Source: Larimichthys crocea
Taxonomy: Eukaryota > Chordata > Actinopteri > Sciaenidae
Assembly: GCF_000972845.2 (NCBI RefSeq)
Contig: NC_040022.1
Coordinates: forward strand, 11,581,711-11,645,710
Direction of reading: 5' to 3'
Length of the DNA: 64,000 nucleotides
Shown: positions 47,914-59,161 of the stretch, piece after piece
Numbering within the stretch: position 1 is the stretch's first letter
Layout: each line of letters opens with the position of its first letter
Made by a program: the position numbers and the translations under genes
Notes under the pieces: model-generated
Told to the model about the DNA's origin: nothing
The model's database searches: none
Seen by the model: the letters and a program-made list of their open reading frames with translations, nothing else

Positions 47914-49887
47914 CCATGTCTAACTGTAACAGAGGACTTTTCTACTTCCTTTAGCCACTCACAAATAGACCATCTTGTTGATAGTATTACAGGCTCATTA
48001 CGGACAACTCTAGGCTCTATTACACCTCTGAAAAAGAAGACAATTAAACAAAGAAGGCTAGCACCATGGTATAGCCAGCAGGCAAGAGGCACGTAAATCT
48101 GAACGCAAATGGCGTGCCACGAAACTGGAAGAATCTCATCTAGTCTAGCAAGATAATCTCAAAACATACAGGAAGGCTCTCCGTAATGCCAGAGCAGCCT
48201 ATTACTCTTCTTTAATTGAGGAGAATAAGAACAACCCCAGGTTTCTCTTCAGCACTGTAGCCAGGCTAACAGAGAATCACAGCTCTACTGAACCATCTAT
48301 TCCCTTAGGTCTAAGTAGCAATGACTTCATGAGCTTCTTTAATGATAAGATTATAACTATTAGAGACAAAATCCATCACCTCTTGCCCTCAACAGGCATT
48401 GATCTGCATTCTGATACAGCAAGTGTTGAAACAGCTGTAAAACCTGATGTATTTAGACTGTTTTTCTCCCACCGACCTTCATCAAATAACCTGTCTCTTA
48501 GACTCCATCCCAACCAGGCTGCTCAAGGATGTTTTACCTGTAGTTAGTAATTCGTTATTGGATATGATTAATCTGTCTTTATTATCAGGATATGTACCAC
48601 AGTCCTTTAAGGTAGCTGTAATTAAACCTCTTCTTAAAAAGCCCACTCTAGACCCAGAGGTCTTAGCCAACTACAGACCGATATCAAACCTTCCCTTTCT
48701 GTCTAAGATACTTGAGAAAGCTGTAGCTAATCAGCTGTGTGACTTTCTCCATAACAATAGTCTATTTGAGGATTTTCAGTCAGGATTTAGAGTGCATCAT
48801 AGCACAGAGACCGCATTAGTTAAAGTTACAAATGACCTCCTAATGGCATCAGACAAAGGACTCATCTCTGTACTTGTCCTGTTAGATCTTAGTGCTGCAT
48901 TTGACACCATTGACCATCAAATTCTTTTACAGAGACTGGAACATCAAATTGGCATCAAAGGAACCACCCTAAGCTGGTTTAAATCGTATTTTTTAGATTG
49001 ATCTCAGTTTGTTCACGTCAGTGATGAATCCTCCATGCATACCAAAGTTTGTCATGGAGTCCCACAAGGTTCTGTACTTGGACCACTTCTATTCAGTTTA
49101 TATATGCTTCCTTTAGGGAACATTATTAGGAATCACTCTATCAATTTTCATTGTTATGCTGACGACACCCAATTATATTTATCGATCAAGCCTGATGCAA
49201 CCAATCAGTTAATTAAACTCCAAGCATGCCTTAAGGATATAAAAAGTTGGATGACCTACAATTCAGACAAAACTGAAGTTCTTGTAATTGGACCCAAACA
49301 CCTCAGAAACTCTCTTTCTAGAGACTTAGTTACTTTAGATGGGATCACCCTGGCCTCCAGCTCCACTATTAAGAATCTTGGAGTTGTCTTTGATCAGGAT
49401 TTGTCCTTTAACGTCCACATAAAACAAATTTCTAGGACTGCATTCTTCCACTTACGTAACAGCGCTCTCAGGACGCTGGGTTCCTTGTGGTTCCTATAGT
49501 CGTGATCCTGCACGACGTCCACTACGCATATTATTACTGTCATTATTACTACCATATCTGCTACTGTGGTCATTTTATCATTCATTGTAATTCATTGTCA
49601 TTTTGTCAGTCATTGTAATTGTACAATATGTTTGTGTTGATTTGTTCTGTACACGTGACATCCATTGCACGTCTGTCCGTCCTGGGAGAGGGATCCCTCC
49701 TCTGTGGCTCTTCCTGAGGTTTCTTCCACCTTTTTTCCCTGTTAAAAGGTTTTTTGTGGGCAAGTTTTACCTCACTCAAACCGAGGGTCTAAGGACAGAG
49801 GGTGTCACTCCCTGTACAGATTGTAAAGCCCTCTGAGGCAAATGTATTTTGTGACTTTGGGCTATACAAATATTTGATTTGATTTGG
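47914..49887 (+). mobile_element. LINE 3' half (CR1/L2-like), cleaner copy
   Basis: The reverse transcriptase frame at 48,447-49,001 contains [20 protein letters not shown] and [14 protein letters not shown]. After a stop codon following KSYFLD it continues at 49,035-49,499 with [17 protein letters not shown] and the catalytic YADDTQLY, then [20 protein letters not shown]. The 3' tail ends CTATACAAATATTTGATTTG. The 5' part is cut off by the ERV-B LTR at 47,913. The stop in TTTTTTAGATTGATC is shared with the other copy. Confidence 0.85.
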
Positions 49888-52857
49888 CTTTGACTGCTGC
49901 GTTTGTCCTGTTGGAGCCTTCGGCTGTTCGGTCCTGACGCCAGCCTGGGCCTTCTGCTGTCCATATCCTGTGCTGGTTTGGGTTCTCTGCTGATTTCCTC
50001 GCTCTTTGTTCCTTTTGGTCTCGAAATACCGTTACCGCTTCATCCATCTGAGGCACCGTGTTGCCACCCACAGGCATTGTTACGAAGGTCATCTCTCCCG
50101 ATTTTTGAGCAGTTACCATCCTCAGGGCTCTTACATATCTTGTGGGGGCTATCACCTGCTTCAGGCTATGCCACACCTGCGTCAGGGTTTGGTTTTGTTC
50201 TTGTTTGGCAATGTGCGCATCTTCATTATCGATGTCTTCCAGCACTAACCTCTCATAACTTTGTCGAGCTGGCTCACTTTTATCAACAGGCTGGCTTGTA
50301 ATATGGCTGAGCCATAGCTTCTTTGCATCTTCATTGTCGGTGCCTCCTTCTTTGAGTCTCCACACCTCCCTCAGATATTCTCTCATGTTCTCTTCTGGGC
50401 GTAGGTCTTTCACCAAGGCTTTGAGCTTTTTAAACTCATGAAATCTTGTCTAGTCGCTTGGATTGTAGTTCTTTCTGTCTTGACCCATGGTTCACCCTTA
50501 GGACTCAACAGGCCCGGTGGTTGCGGCGGGTCCTCATCTTCATCTGTGGAGATCTCCTTCTGCATTTCCCACATCTTATTTCGTGAGTAGATCACTGCTG
50601 CTTTCTTCATTCTTCTGAGCATTACATCGTGTGCCACAGCGACGTATCCTACTCTGAAGTTGCTGGTGAGCTCTTTGCATGCTACCAGACTGGAAAAGGT
50701 GGGCATAATGATGATGTTAGCCCATTCCCCCATGGTGGCCGTGACTTCTAACTTCAGGTTTTCTTCTAGCCTACCTTTCCAGCTTTCTGGGATGTCGTAG
50801 TTGGTTTGACTGGCCTCTGGCACATAGGCTTGTCTTTTATCCTTAGTTTCTATGGGTCCCCACTCGGGGTCTGGTGCTGCCTTCTCCGGGGTGTTCTTTA
50901 TGCTCTATAGTTTGACGTCTTTTTTCTTTCCTTTTCGCCGTGCCACTCGTAGCTCTCGGCGCTCTTCGGTGGCTTGTCCGGCTACGGAGGACAGGCTGCC
51001 CCATTCTTCATCTGGCTCATCTAGTTCATCTTGGTCTCTCCGAGGCAAGGGGCTGCCCATGTCTTCTTCGTCCTGACGAGGTTGTCTAGCTGACACGCTG
51101 GCGAAGCCGGGCGAGGTGTTCTGTCATGTCATCTTGTCGAGGCGGATAGCTGCTTCGCCGATTCTCGTCTGGTCCTTTGGGCTCAGGAGTCCTTTCTTCT
51201 GGGTTCTCATCTTGAGCTCTGGCTGTTGAGTCGCTCTGCCGAGGGCTGGTTTGGACTGGAGCCCTAACCGGTGATGTTAATACCCCTGGGCTTCTGGTGA
51301 ATTCCTCTGGCCACATTAAGGGCTGAACTTGAGGCTCTGACCTGGTATTCTACCAGCTCATGCGATGTAGCCCTCTGTCCTCTTGTTCGTCTCAGGGTAG
51401 AGATGTCAACTTTATCCTCAGCTCCGATGTCGCCTTTGTAGACTCCCAGCTTCCCTTGACAGGGGATCTTGCGAATTTCATCCGGGAGTCGATTTAAGGG
51501 CTGGAGGCGCTCGTCATCCTCCTTATCTTCTTTGCTCCCACTGGTTGTCTGTGGGTCCCGACTTTCAAGCAAATGCTTCTTCTTATCCTTCTTTTTCTTT
51601 GGGACCGAGGTCTGCGGCTGTGGTTGATAGCTGGCACCAGCCCGGAGAAGCCTTTCTTGCAGGTCCAGGTGCTTTCTTTGTTTTTCTGAAACATTCAGTC
51701 TTTTTATGGTCGGGGTGACATCCCTATTCAGGGTTAAGAGGAGAATTAAATTCTCCTCTGGTGTGACACAGCGGTCGATTCCCTCATCCTCTTCCTCGTC
51801 TAAAGTTATTCCTACTCCAGGTGCACAGGTGTTGTTGGGGTTTGGCTCTGAGTCCTGTTCCTGTTTCGATTCCAATACCTTCTTGCAGTCGGTTTCTGGA
51901 CCCTGGTGACCTGTTGGGCTCATGCACCTGGTCTCCATCTGGAGGCTCTTCTGTATGACTTTGGGCATCTTCTTCTGTACTTAAGGCTCGGAGATAGGCC
52001 CCTCGGTTATGCAGCTTGGCCATTTGTCCCTTATGTTTCTGGCTCTTATTAGTTGCTCTGGTGTTTGTTGGGTCCTCCAGGACGCAGTCCGTTCCCCAAA
52101 TTCCTGCGGTCATCTTTGTCTTTAGGTCATATTTCTTGGCTGGGCTGATGAGAGCAGTCATTCTGCCTCTTCGCCACCGGTCCACCAGACCTATCCACCA
52201 TTCCAGCCAAGCCAGGACGTCTGCCTCTGCCTTGACTTTGGTGGGGTGTTCCAGAATCATGATCGCTTGGTTTCCCACAGATCTGGGTGCGTAGCAATAC
52301 CCATTTTGGGCTATCACTCCCCCTACTTCTTCCTCCACCATTTGCTGATCCATTCCTTCCACATAATTCATGAAATAGTCGAGAACCGTTTTGCTCCAGG
52401 TCTGGAGGCCGTCTCCATACAGTATAATTCGATGTGGGACCCTGGGTTCGGCTGGCTTCTCACTGGGTCCTCCTCCGTCGTTCGGTGGATCCTTTTCTTC
52501 ATCAGGGAGTCTCGGCGGCTGTGGTCCCACACCCTGTGTGGCCTTTTCTTTGTCTTTGCCGTTCGAGTCGTCTGCCTCAAGGCCTCCCTTAGTACCTCGG
52601 GTAGGGGATGAATCACAGACTGGTCAGCGCCGCTTCGGGTTCTCAGCTTGACTGCTCCCGCCGGCCGCTCCTCCTTGAGGATCTCTGCAGGCTGGTGTCT
52701 CAGCTTCTTTCGCTGGTCACCTAGCAGTACTGCCTCCTGGCAGGACTGCTCTGTCAAAGTGCTCAGGCAGAACTCTTCTTCTTCTTCTACCGCACACTTG
52801 GCTCTTCTTCTCGGGTCATCCCACACGACCAGCAGTGGGTTCCTCCACCTGGATTCC
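49888..52857 (-). pseudogene. ERV-A gag-like region, cleaner copy
   Basis: Overlapping minus-strand frames in sense order are 52,368-52,826, 51,784-52,530, 51,264-51,968, 50,905-51,316, 50,410-50,823 and 49,862-50,416. The first part has an acidic cluster (AVEEEEEFC) and a Trp-rich compact region (TWSKTVLDYFMNYVEG, LEWWIGLVDRWRRG). The middle is Pro/Lys/Glu-rich with a basic stretch RRKGKKKDVK. The last part is helix-rich (EENMREYLREVWRL, HSLKQVIAPTRYVRALRM), like a capsid. By position after the 5' LTR this is Gag, but no zinc knuckle or major homology region was recognised. It is interrupted by several frameshifts and one in-frame TAG (50,907-50,905). Confidence 0.55.
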
Positions 52858-53773
52858 TACTACACTAGCCGCGTACATTCACGGCAGCTCCCCTCTCATT
52901 GATCTGTGCACTTGGTATGGTTGCTAGGATATTTTTTAGTGGCTTGGCCTGTAAGCCCCAAGGGTTCGTTAATTTCTTTGGGCTAGAGTAATCTGTTAGA
53001 ACCTTTTAAGATGTTGAACACACTATACCTGATAATTATAACCTTAGGAGATGCTCTAAATTTGAAGTCCACAACTTAATCTTTCACTGCAATGGATATA
53101 TTTATTGCAAAGTTTAGCAAGGGAAAGCATACAGTTTAATTCATTCAAATATGATCAGTCCTATTCCCTAAAATCACTATCATACTAATAAATTTAGAAA
53201 CCTGATACAAAAGCTGTTGCTGAGTTGCTGAGGTTGGCCCAAATTAGGAGAGAGGAGGGGAAAGGATGAAGCGCTGGCCTTTCGATCCAATCCTTTCACG
53301 ACTGCCGAAACTGCTGGATTCTGTCGAGAGTCCCTGGCTTTGTCCAAAGCCCGGAAAGTCCCTGATGTCCACAGTCTTTTGTCGGCAGGATGAACATGAA
53401 AAGAACCCTGGTTGGTCCAGTCGAGACAAATAGCTGGTTGGGGGTGGTTAATCCTCCTTGGCTCGGCTCCCTTCTGCCGGCTGTAGATCGTTGGACTCTT
53501 CTCTTGCGATGTTGGGCTGTTCGTCTGTTCCTTCTCTATATTTTAAGTCTAAGTCTGAAGATTCAATAAGATTCAACTCAAACTCTGGGATAACCACAAT
53601 CTCTGTTGTGGAGTGGCTCTTATACTCCCTGCTCATTGGATTTTCCCCCTATCAGGCTACAATGAGTCATTTGCTGGATTACAACCATATTAGGTGGTGA
53701 CTGTCACAGTCCATCCCCCTTATCTGTCCATCTAGATGTTTCCTGTTTGCTTCACTTACCCCCTCCCTTCTCA
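52858..53773 (-). repeat. ERV-A 5' LTR, 3' end missing
   Basis: This matches 35,592-36,521 of the 3' LTR. It has TATAAGAG at 53,624-53,617, AATAAA at 53,106-53,101 and a kB decamer at 53,362-53,353. The expected last 207 bp of U5, the primer site and a normal leader are absent: the LTR runs directly into the gag-like frame at 52,857. The sense start TGAGAAGG lies at 53,773. Confidence 0.75.
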
Positions 53774-54164
53774 CTACTTCTTTAGTTGACGTTGGAGATG
53801 CAGTCAGCTACAGCAGCTATAACCCTCAACACAGCTTTCCAACATGATTAAGCCAGGTTGCCATTTAGAGACTAATTTAGAATGAGTTGTGATTAGCAAT
53901 TTCCACCCTCTAAGGCATTATTCATATAAATGGAACACATTTTAACCAAATGGGATTATGACAGTGGCAGCTGATTCCCTTAAGTGCTACACTTGAGTGT
54001 TTATTTCTCTGCTCTCATTGTAATGGGCCATTTACCTACGCGGGTAGGAGACAGGAGAAGAGAGCCACTGCAGCCTAGGGGTGGATCTACTATTTACCCC
54101 AGTTATTTATCACTTTAGAGCTGTGAGAGAGTGACACACTGCTAGGGTTGAAAAAAAAAAAAAA

Positions 54165-54810
54165 CTAAAAGTAAACCCCAGGATCACAACAACCTCCCTT
54201 GGTATAGGAGAACCAGAGCAAATTGCCTCATTTCCTTTCCATCCACATTCCCCTCACCTTTCTCTCCACGTCCTCTTGATGTTTCTGTTCCTCCTTTGCC
54301 CTCTCAAAGATCTTACCTTTCTCTAACTTGCCACCCTCACTTTCTTTTGTCTATGTGCTTTGACAGAGTGAGTGATGTTGATCATTACTTGGCTTTGATG
54401 GCTCTGTATCAGATGAAATCTCCCTCAGTGCTCTGTCAATGTCATCAAAAATCATTCTGAGGCTAATGGTCCAGCTCCAGCAATGGGATCTTTATGTAAC
54501 TTCAGACTAAAAATAACCGACTACACTATACTCATGAGCACAGAGTTTAGTCAAGATTTAAGGAATTGTTTTACATTTTCAAAACCGTGTTTACTCCTAT
54601 CTTGTGATTGATTTATCGCTTTTATATCTGTATGGTGCAGATGAATCTATATCCATGAGATGGTTAGGTTAGCTTAGCATAAAGAATGGTTTTATCCAAG
54701 GGTAACAAAATCTTCCTACCAGAACCTCTAATAATAATTAATCTATTTTTCTAATATGTCTAGTTTGTTCATATCATAGTAAAAAATATGGTATAAAACA
54801 ACACAGTGTT
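54165..54810. other. Flanking DNA without recognised genes
   Basis: No coding homology or repeat family was recognised between the duplicated block and the SINE. Confidence 0.4.
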
Positions 54811-54990
54811 GGGGCGGTGTTTAGCTCAGTTGGTAGAGCAGCCACCCCATGTACGATGGCTCAGTCCTTGCTGCAGAAGCCCAGGGTTCTAATCCGACCT
54901 CCGGTTCTTTCCTGCATGTCATTCCCCATCTCTCTTTCCCTGCATTCCTGTCATTCTTCAGCTGTCTCTGTCAGAAATAAAGCAGAAATA
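54811..54990 (+). mobile_element. tRNA-derived SINE
   Basis: A pol III box A (TAGCTCAGTTGG, 54,822-54,833) and box B (GGTTCTAATCC, 54,885-54,895) lie in tRNA-like order. They are followed by the body CATGTCATTCCCCATCTCTC and a tail near AAATAAAGCAGAAATA. The 51-bp box spacing and the non-tRNA body show this is a SINE, not a working tRNA gene. Confidence 0.8.
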
Positions 54991-55941
54991 TATAGAAACA
55001 TACTCTCTGACCTAGTCTGGATATTGTGCAGATTTTCTTTGTTCATGCCTGTGCATGATGACACTGGAGCAAACGTGTTTGATAAAACATGAAAGATGAG
55101 GAGCTTATTTTTCCTCGTACGTTGGAAGTGAAATGTCTAACAAGAGAAAACGCTGTAATCCGTTGAGGATCACTCACTAAATCTTGCAAAGGTTCCACCA
55201 GCCCAGAGCAATAAGTTTGAAAGCCTTTAGCATTGTGATATGGAGGGAGCGGATAGCTCCATCCTGGGCCACTGATTCATAGAGGGGCTGCTGTTTCTAA
55301 GTAATGAGGAAGGTTGGATGAGGAAGAACGATGACTGTATTAACTGCAAACTCTATATTAACAAGAAATCAAGAAATAGACATTTTGGAATGCATGTTTA
55401 CATACTGGATGTTAGAGGGTACAGTCAACGTACAGCTAGCGTGGCTAACAAAGTACACTGCTGAAGCTCACTAATTCATGTGTTACATCTTGTTTGTTTC
55501 ATTTGTACAAAAGCCAAAGTATAAAAGTTGTAAGTTAACCTCACAGTGATTAATAATTTGCCTAAAAATAATTAGTGGCTTTCGAGGAGCTTATGGGCTG
55601 ATGTTTGTTTCCCGTTTACAGTCAGTCAGCAAACCGGCTACAGCTGAAGCTTTATATTTAGTATACAGATATGAGTGTGATATCAATCATCTCATCTGAC
55701 TCTCTGCAAAAAAAAAAACTCTTTCCTTTAAGAAGCCTTTATTAATGGCTTATAACATGTAGACTGCAGACTTGATGCTTTATGAAGCAGCTTTACCAAA
55801 TAAAATGATAAGCATCAAAAAGGATATTTCAAGTTTGCTCTTGGACAGCATTTAACCATTTTTCTACAGCCTAAACCTTCTATGTATAGTGTCTTATTAG
55901 TACTGTAAGTAGTCCTCATGTTTTATAAAAAATGTCTTTAT
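54991..55941. other. Intergenic DNA without recognised genes
   Basis: Non-coding, AT-rich. Nothing recognised between the SINE and the BEL element. Confidence 0.4.
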
Positions 55942-55946
55942 GTGCC

Positions 55947-56712
55947 TATTCTGTCCTGATAATACTTCTGGGGTATTGTAGACAGATAGCGAACAATAAA
56001 GACGAGAAGGCTTGATTCCAGGTTGACTGATTTACTGAAATCGTTTTGTCTTTGTTTGTTTTTGTAAAACTGAAACACAATAAAATACACAGGATACACA
56101 ATGTTACATAAGAAATGAAATACAACTGGATATAAACATTTTCTCTCTTTACAGGCACTAACTAACTCAGGTAAGTGATTTCCTTCACAGATTCAAACTG
56201 AGGTAAGTAGTATTTTCGTTACAGGTTTCAAAAATAAGGCAAGTTAAATCAGGTAAGTATAGCGAAATTATACATACATAACACATTTTCATTTTACAGA
56301 GGACAGCTATTCAGCTAAGTAACAGGTAAGCATAGTCAAATGCATAGCCAGCTAGCTTTCAGACGAAGTGCAATTACAACTCAATGTAAATTAGGCTAAC
56401 AAAGGGCTAAATAACTTAGCTAAGTACCCTGTAACGACTAGCAATTAACACCTTTTAATCGCGATCTTTTTATACCTTAAATTTAGCGTTTTTAACATTA
56501 CATTCAACACTATGGTAAACCTAAACAACTATTACAATGATTTACAGCATGAACTTACTGTTGGTTCCACTTCTAGGTCAGTACAACCGGATTTCTGGCG
56601 AGCACATTTTCAGACTGCTTCGATCAGGTCCGATTAAACAATTAAAGGTGCAGTAACTCAAATCATCACTAGAGGGAACTTAACCCCACCCAATAACTGA
56701 CAGGTCAGCACA
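55947..56712 (-). repeat. BEL/Pao 3' LTR
   Basis: This 766-bp LTR is matched by 62,712-63,476. Differences are seen at GAGAAGG/GAGCAGG, AGCATGA/AGTATGA and near the TGTG(C)TGAC start. Confidence 0.95.
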
Positions 56713-56743
56713 CTCCTCGCTTGGTATACATGTATACCACTAT

Positions 56744-59140
56744 TTACTCTTTCTTTAGTGACATCAGTAGAACAACATCAGAGATGGGTCTAAGGTACTC
56801 CTTAACTACCCCTTGGCTAAAGGTCTTAACTGTGACCTTACGGACCTTGTTGTCTGAACTAGGATTGGCTTTAACTATTCGCCCTAGAGGCCACATGTTG
56901 CGCTTTGCTTGACTGTCCTTTATCAAAACAATGTCACCTTCCTGGAGACTGGACTTCTCGGAGGTCCACTTCCTCCGTGGTTGAAGTGTGGCAAGGTACT
57001 CCGACCGCCACCTCTTCCAGAAGGAGTCTGCCAAGCACTGGACCTGGCGCCACTGGACCTGGCTGAGGTGATCCAGGTCGAAGTCTCCCAGGGGTGCAGG
57101 ACTGACACTCGCCTTCTGGGTGAGCAGAGTGGCAGGTGAGAGGATTTCAGGTACCTCTGCATCGTTGGAGACTGGGATTAGCGGGCGTGCATTCATGATA
57201 GCCATGACCTCGGCCATCAAGGTTGTCAGGACTTCATGAGACAGTCGGGTAGCACCATCCTTCGCAAGCAGTCCATCCAGTATGCGTCTTGCCACTCCAA
57301 TTAACCTCTCCCAAGCTCCACCCATGTGTGAAGAATGGGGAGCATTGAAGGTCCATGTACATCCTTGCTCTTGCAGATAGTTCTTGATCTCAGGATCGTC
57401 AGTGTTGATTTGAAGTTCGCGGCATGCACCAATGAAATTGGTGCCTCTATCCGACCTTAAGTGCTTGACAGGTCCACGGATGGATAGGAAACGCCTCATG
57501 GCATTGATGAAGCTCGAGGTTGACATGGATTCAATAACCTCAAGGTGCACCGCTCTGGTGCTTAGGCAAGCAAAGATGACTGCCCACCTTTTGCTCTCAG
57601 CGGCACCACCTCGGGTCCGCCGAGTGGTGACAGTCCATGGGCCAAAAACGTCGAGCCCCACGTGAGTAAAGGGCGGATCTGTTGCCAGCCTATCAGCCGG
57701 CAGATCTGACATCTTCTGTACTTCTATCCGTCCTCTCAACTTCCTACAGGTAACACATTTGAAAAGGATGCTGGAAATGAGTTTCCTACCTCCTACAATC
57801 CAAACACCAGCGGTACGCAGTGCACCCTCTGTGAAGTGCCGACCCTGGTGGGCTACTTTGTCATGGTAGTGTCGGACCAGGAGAGTGGTCACATGATGAC
57901 CGGCTGGTAGGATGAGTGGATGTTTCTCTTGGTCTCCCAAGTCTGCCCTGCGTATCCGACCTCCGACTCTGATCAATCCATTCTCATCAATGAAGGGGTC
58001 GAGCTTTGCAAAGGAGCTTTGACAGTGCACAGTGGAACCCTGAGTTAAGCATTTGAGCTCCTCTTTATAAACTTCCTCCTGTACAGCCTTGAAGATTCTT
58101 GTCTTTGCTTGGGACCGCTCTGTAGCGAGAAGCTGGCTGCATTGATGCCATCCCTTGCAACCATCACTGCTCTCTCCTGAGAAGGACTTGAAGGCTACAT
58201 GAACAAGAAGTGCCATACCTCTTACCAGGCTCTTCCAAGAAGAGAAGCGTTCAAATCTTTTTGAGCCAAGAGGCTGCTCTGTGACTTTGGTTAGTAGGCA
58301 GGTGGCTTGTGGCCTAACCTCTTTGTCTGTGTCTGCATCAACAAGCTCAAACGTTTCAGCCTCCTCATCCTGTTCCGTGGCTGACTGTCTGAGAAACTGG
58401 GGACCAAGCAACCAGCTGGAAGATGAGAGTTGAGCTGCTGGAAGTGGTCTGGTTCCCTGGTCTGCAGGGTTCTGGTCTGTCAAGATGTACTGCCACTGTT
58501 CTGGTTCCGTAGATCCACGAATGCGAGCTACTCGGTTAGCTACGTAGGTGTAGAACCTTCGTGAACTGTTGTGAATGTAGCCCAGCACAATGCGGCTGTC
58601 AGTGAAGAACCTGACTGCCTGTAGCTCTATGTCTATCTCAGACTGGATCACTTCTGCCAGCTCAACGGCCAAGACAGCTGCACACAACTCCAGGCGTGGA
58701 ATGGTGTGCATGGGGTAAGGTGCGAGTTTTGATTTACCCATAACAAATCCTACGTGCCATCTTCCTTGAGAATCCAAGGCACGCAGATAGGCTACAGCAG
58801 CTATGGCCAGAGTCGAAGCATCTGCGAAAACACAGAGTTCTGCCCTGTTACAGCATGACATGGAGGTAGGTAGGTATGATCTGCTAATGCAAAGCTGCTC
58901 CAGGTCTGCTAAGGAGTTGATCCATGCTCTCCAGTGTGCCTCTTTCTCTGGTGGGAGAGGCGTGTCCCATTCATATTGTTCAGAGGAGATGTCTCTCACT
59001 AATGCCTTTCCCTGGACAGTGATGGGAGAAGCAAATCCCAGGGGATCGTAAAGACTGTTTATGGTGGACAGCATGCCTCTCCGAGTAAATGGCTTAATGT
59101 CTCTTGAGACTCGGAATGTGAAACTGTCAGTCTGGAGCAC
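56744..59140 (-). CDS. BEL/Pao Pol 3' part: RT end, RNase H and integrase
   Basis: This frame continues the upstream polyprotein after a TAA stop; seven in-frame codons lie between the stop and its first GTG-coded position. RNase H residues appear in ELCVFADAST, PRLELCAAVL and FFTDSRIVLGYI. Integrase shows an HHCC finger (HYHDKVAHQGRHF ... CVTCRKLRGR) and the catalytic triad in HVGLDVFGPW, LRSDRGTNF and HMGGAWERLI. A C-terminal domain with LQEGDIVLIKDSQ follows. All catalytic residues I can check are present. The protein ends 31 bases before the 3' LTR. No independent start is likely; it belongs to one Gag-Pol polyprotein. Confidence 0.9.
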   Translation of the reverse strand: MLQTDSFTFRVSRDIKPFTRRGMLSTINSLYDPLGFASPITVQGKALVRDISSEQYEWDTPLPPEKEAHWRAWINSLADLEQLCISRSYLPTSMSCCNRAELCVFADASTLAIAAVAYLRALDSQGRWHVGFVMGKSKLAPYPMHTIPRLELCAAVLAVELAEVIQSEIDIELQAVRFFTDSRIVLGYIHNSSRRFYTYVANRVARIRGSTEPEQWQYILTDQNPADQGTRPLPAAQLSSSSWLLGPQFLRQSATEQDEEAETFELVDADTDKEVRPQATCLLTKVTEQPLGSKRFERFSSWKSLVRGMALLVHVAFKSFSGESSDGCKGWHQCSQLLATERSQAKTRIFKAVQEEVYKEELKCLTQGSTVHCQSSFAKLDPFIDENGLIRVGGRIRRADLGDQEKHPLILPAGHHVTTLLVRHYHDKVAHQGRHFTEGALRTAGVWIVGGRKLISSILFKCVTCRKLRGRIEVQKMSDLPADRLATDPPFTHVGLDVFGPWTVTTRRTRGGAAESKRWAVIFACLSTRAVHLEVIESMSTSSFINAMRRFLSIRGPVKHLRSDRGTNFIGACRELQINTDDPEIKNYLQEQGCTWTFNAPHSSHMGGAWERLIGVARRILDGLLAKDGATRLSHEVLTTLMAEVMAIMNARPLIPVSNDAEVPEILSPATLLTQKASVSPAPLGDFDLDHLSQVQWRQVQCLADSFWKRWRSEYLATLQPRRKWTSEKSSLQEGDIVLIKDSQAKRNMWPLGRIVKANPSSDNKVRKVTVKTFSQGVVKEYLRPISDVVLLMSLKKE

Positions 59141-59161
59141 CCAGTTCAGGCCTAAGCTCCT

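Noticed and set aside
40691..54164. True segmental duplication containing two ERV-A copies
   Set aside because: Differences are one-sided small deletions and the copy ends at an N gap; an assembly or haplotype duplicate explains this better.
54811..54895. tRNA-like sequence with good A and B boxes
   Set aside because: The spacing and 3' part do not allow a cloverleaf acceptor stem, and a SINE body and tail follow. It is annotated as a SINE.
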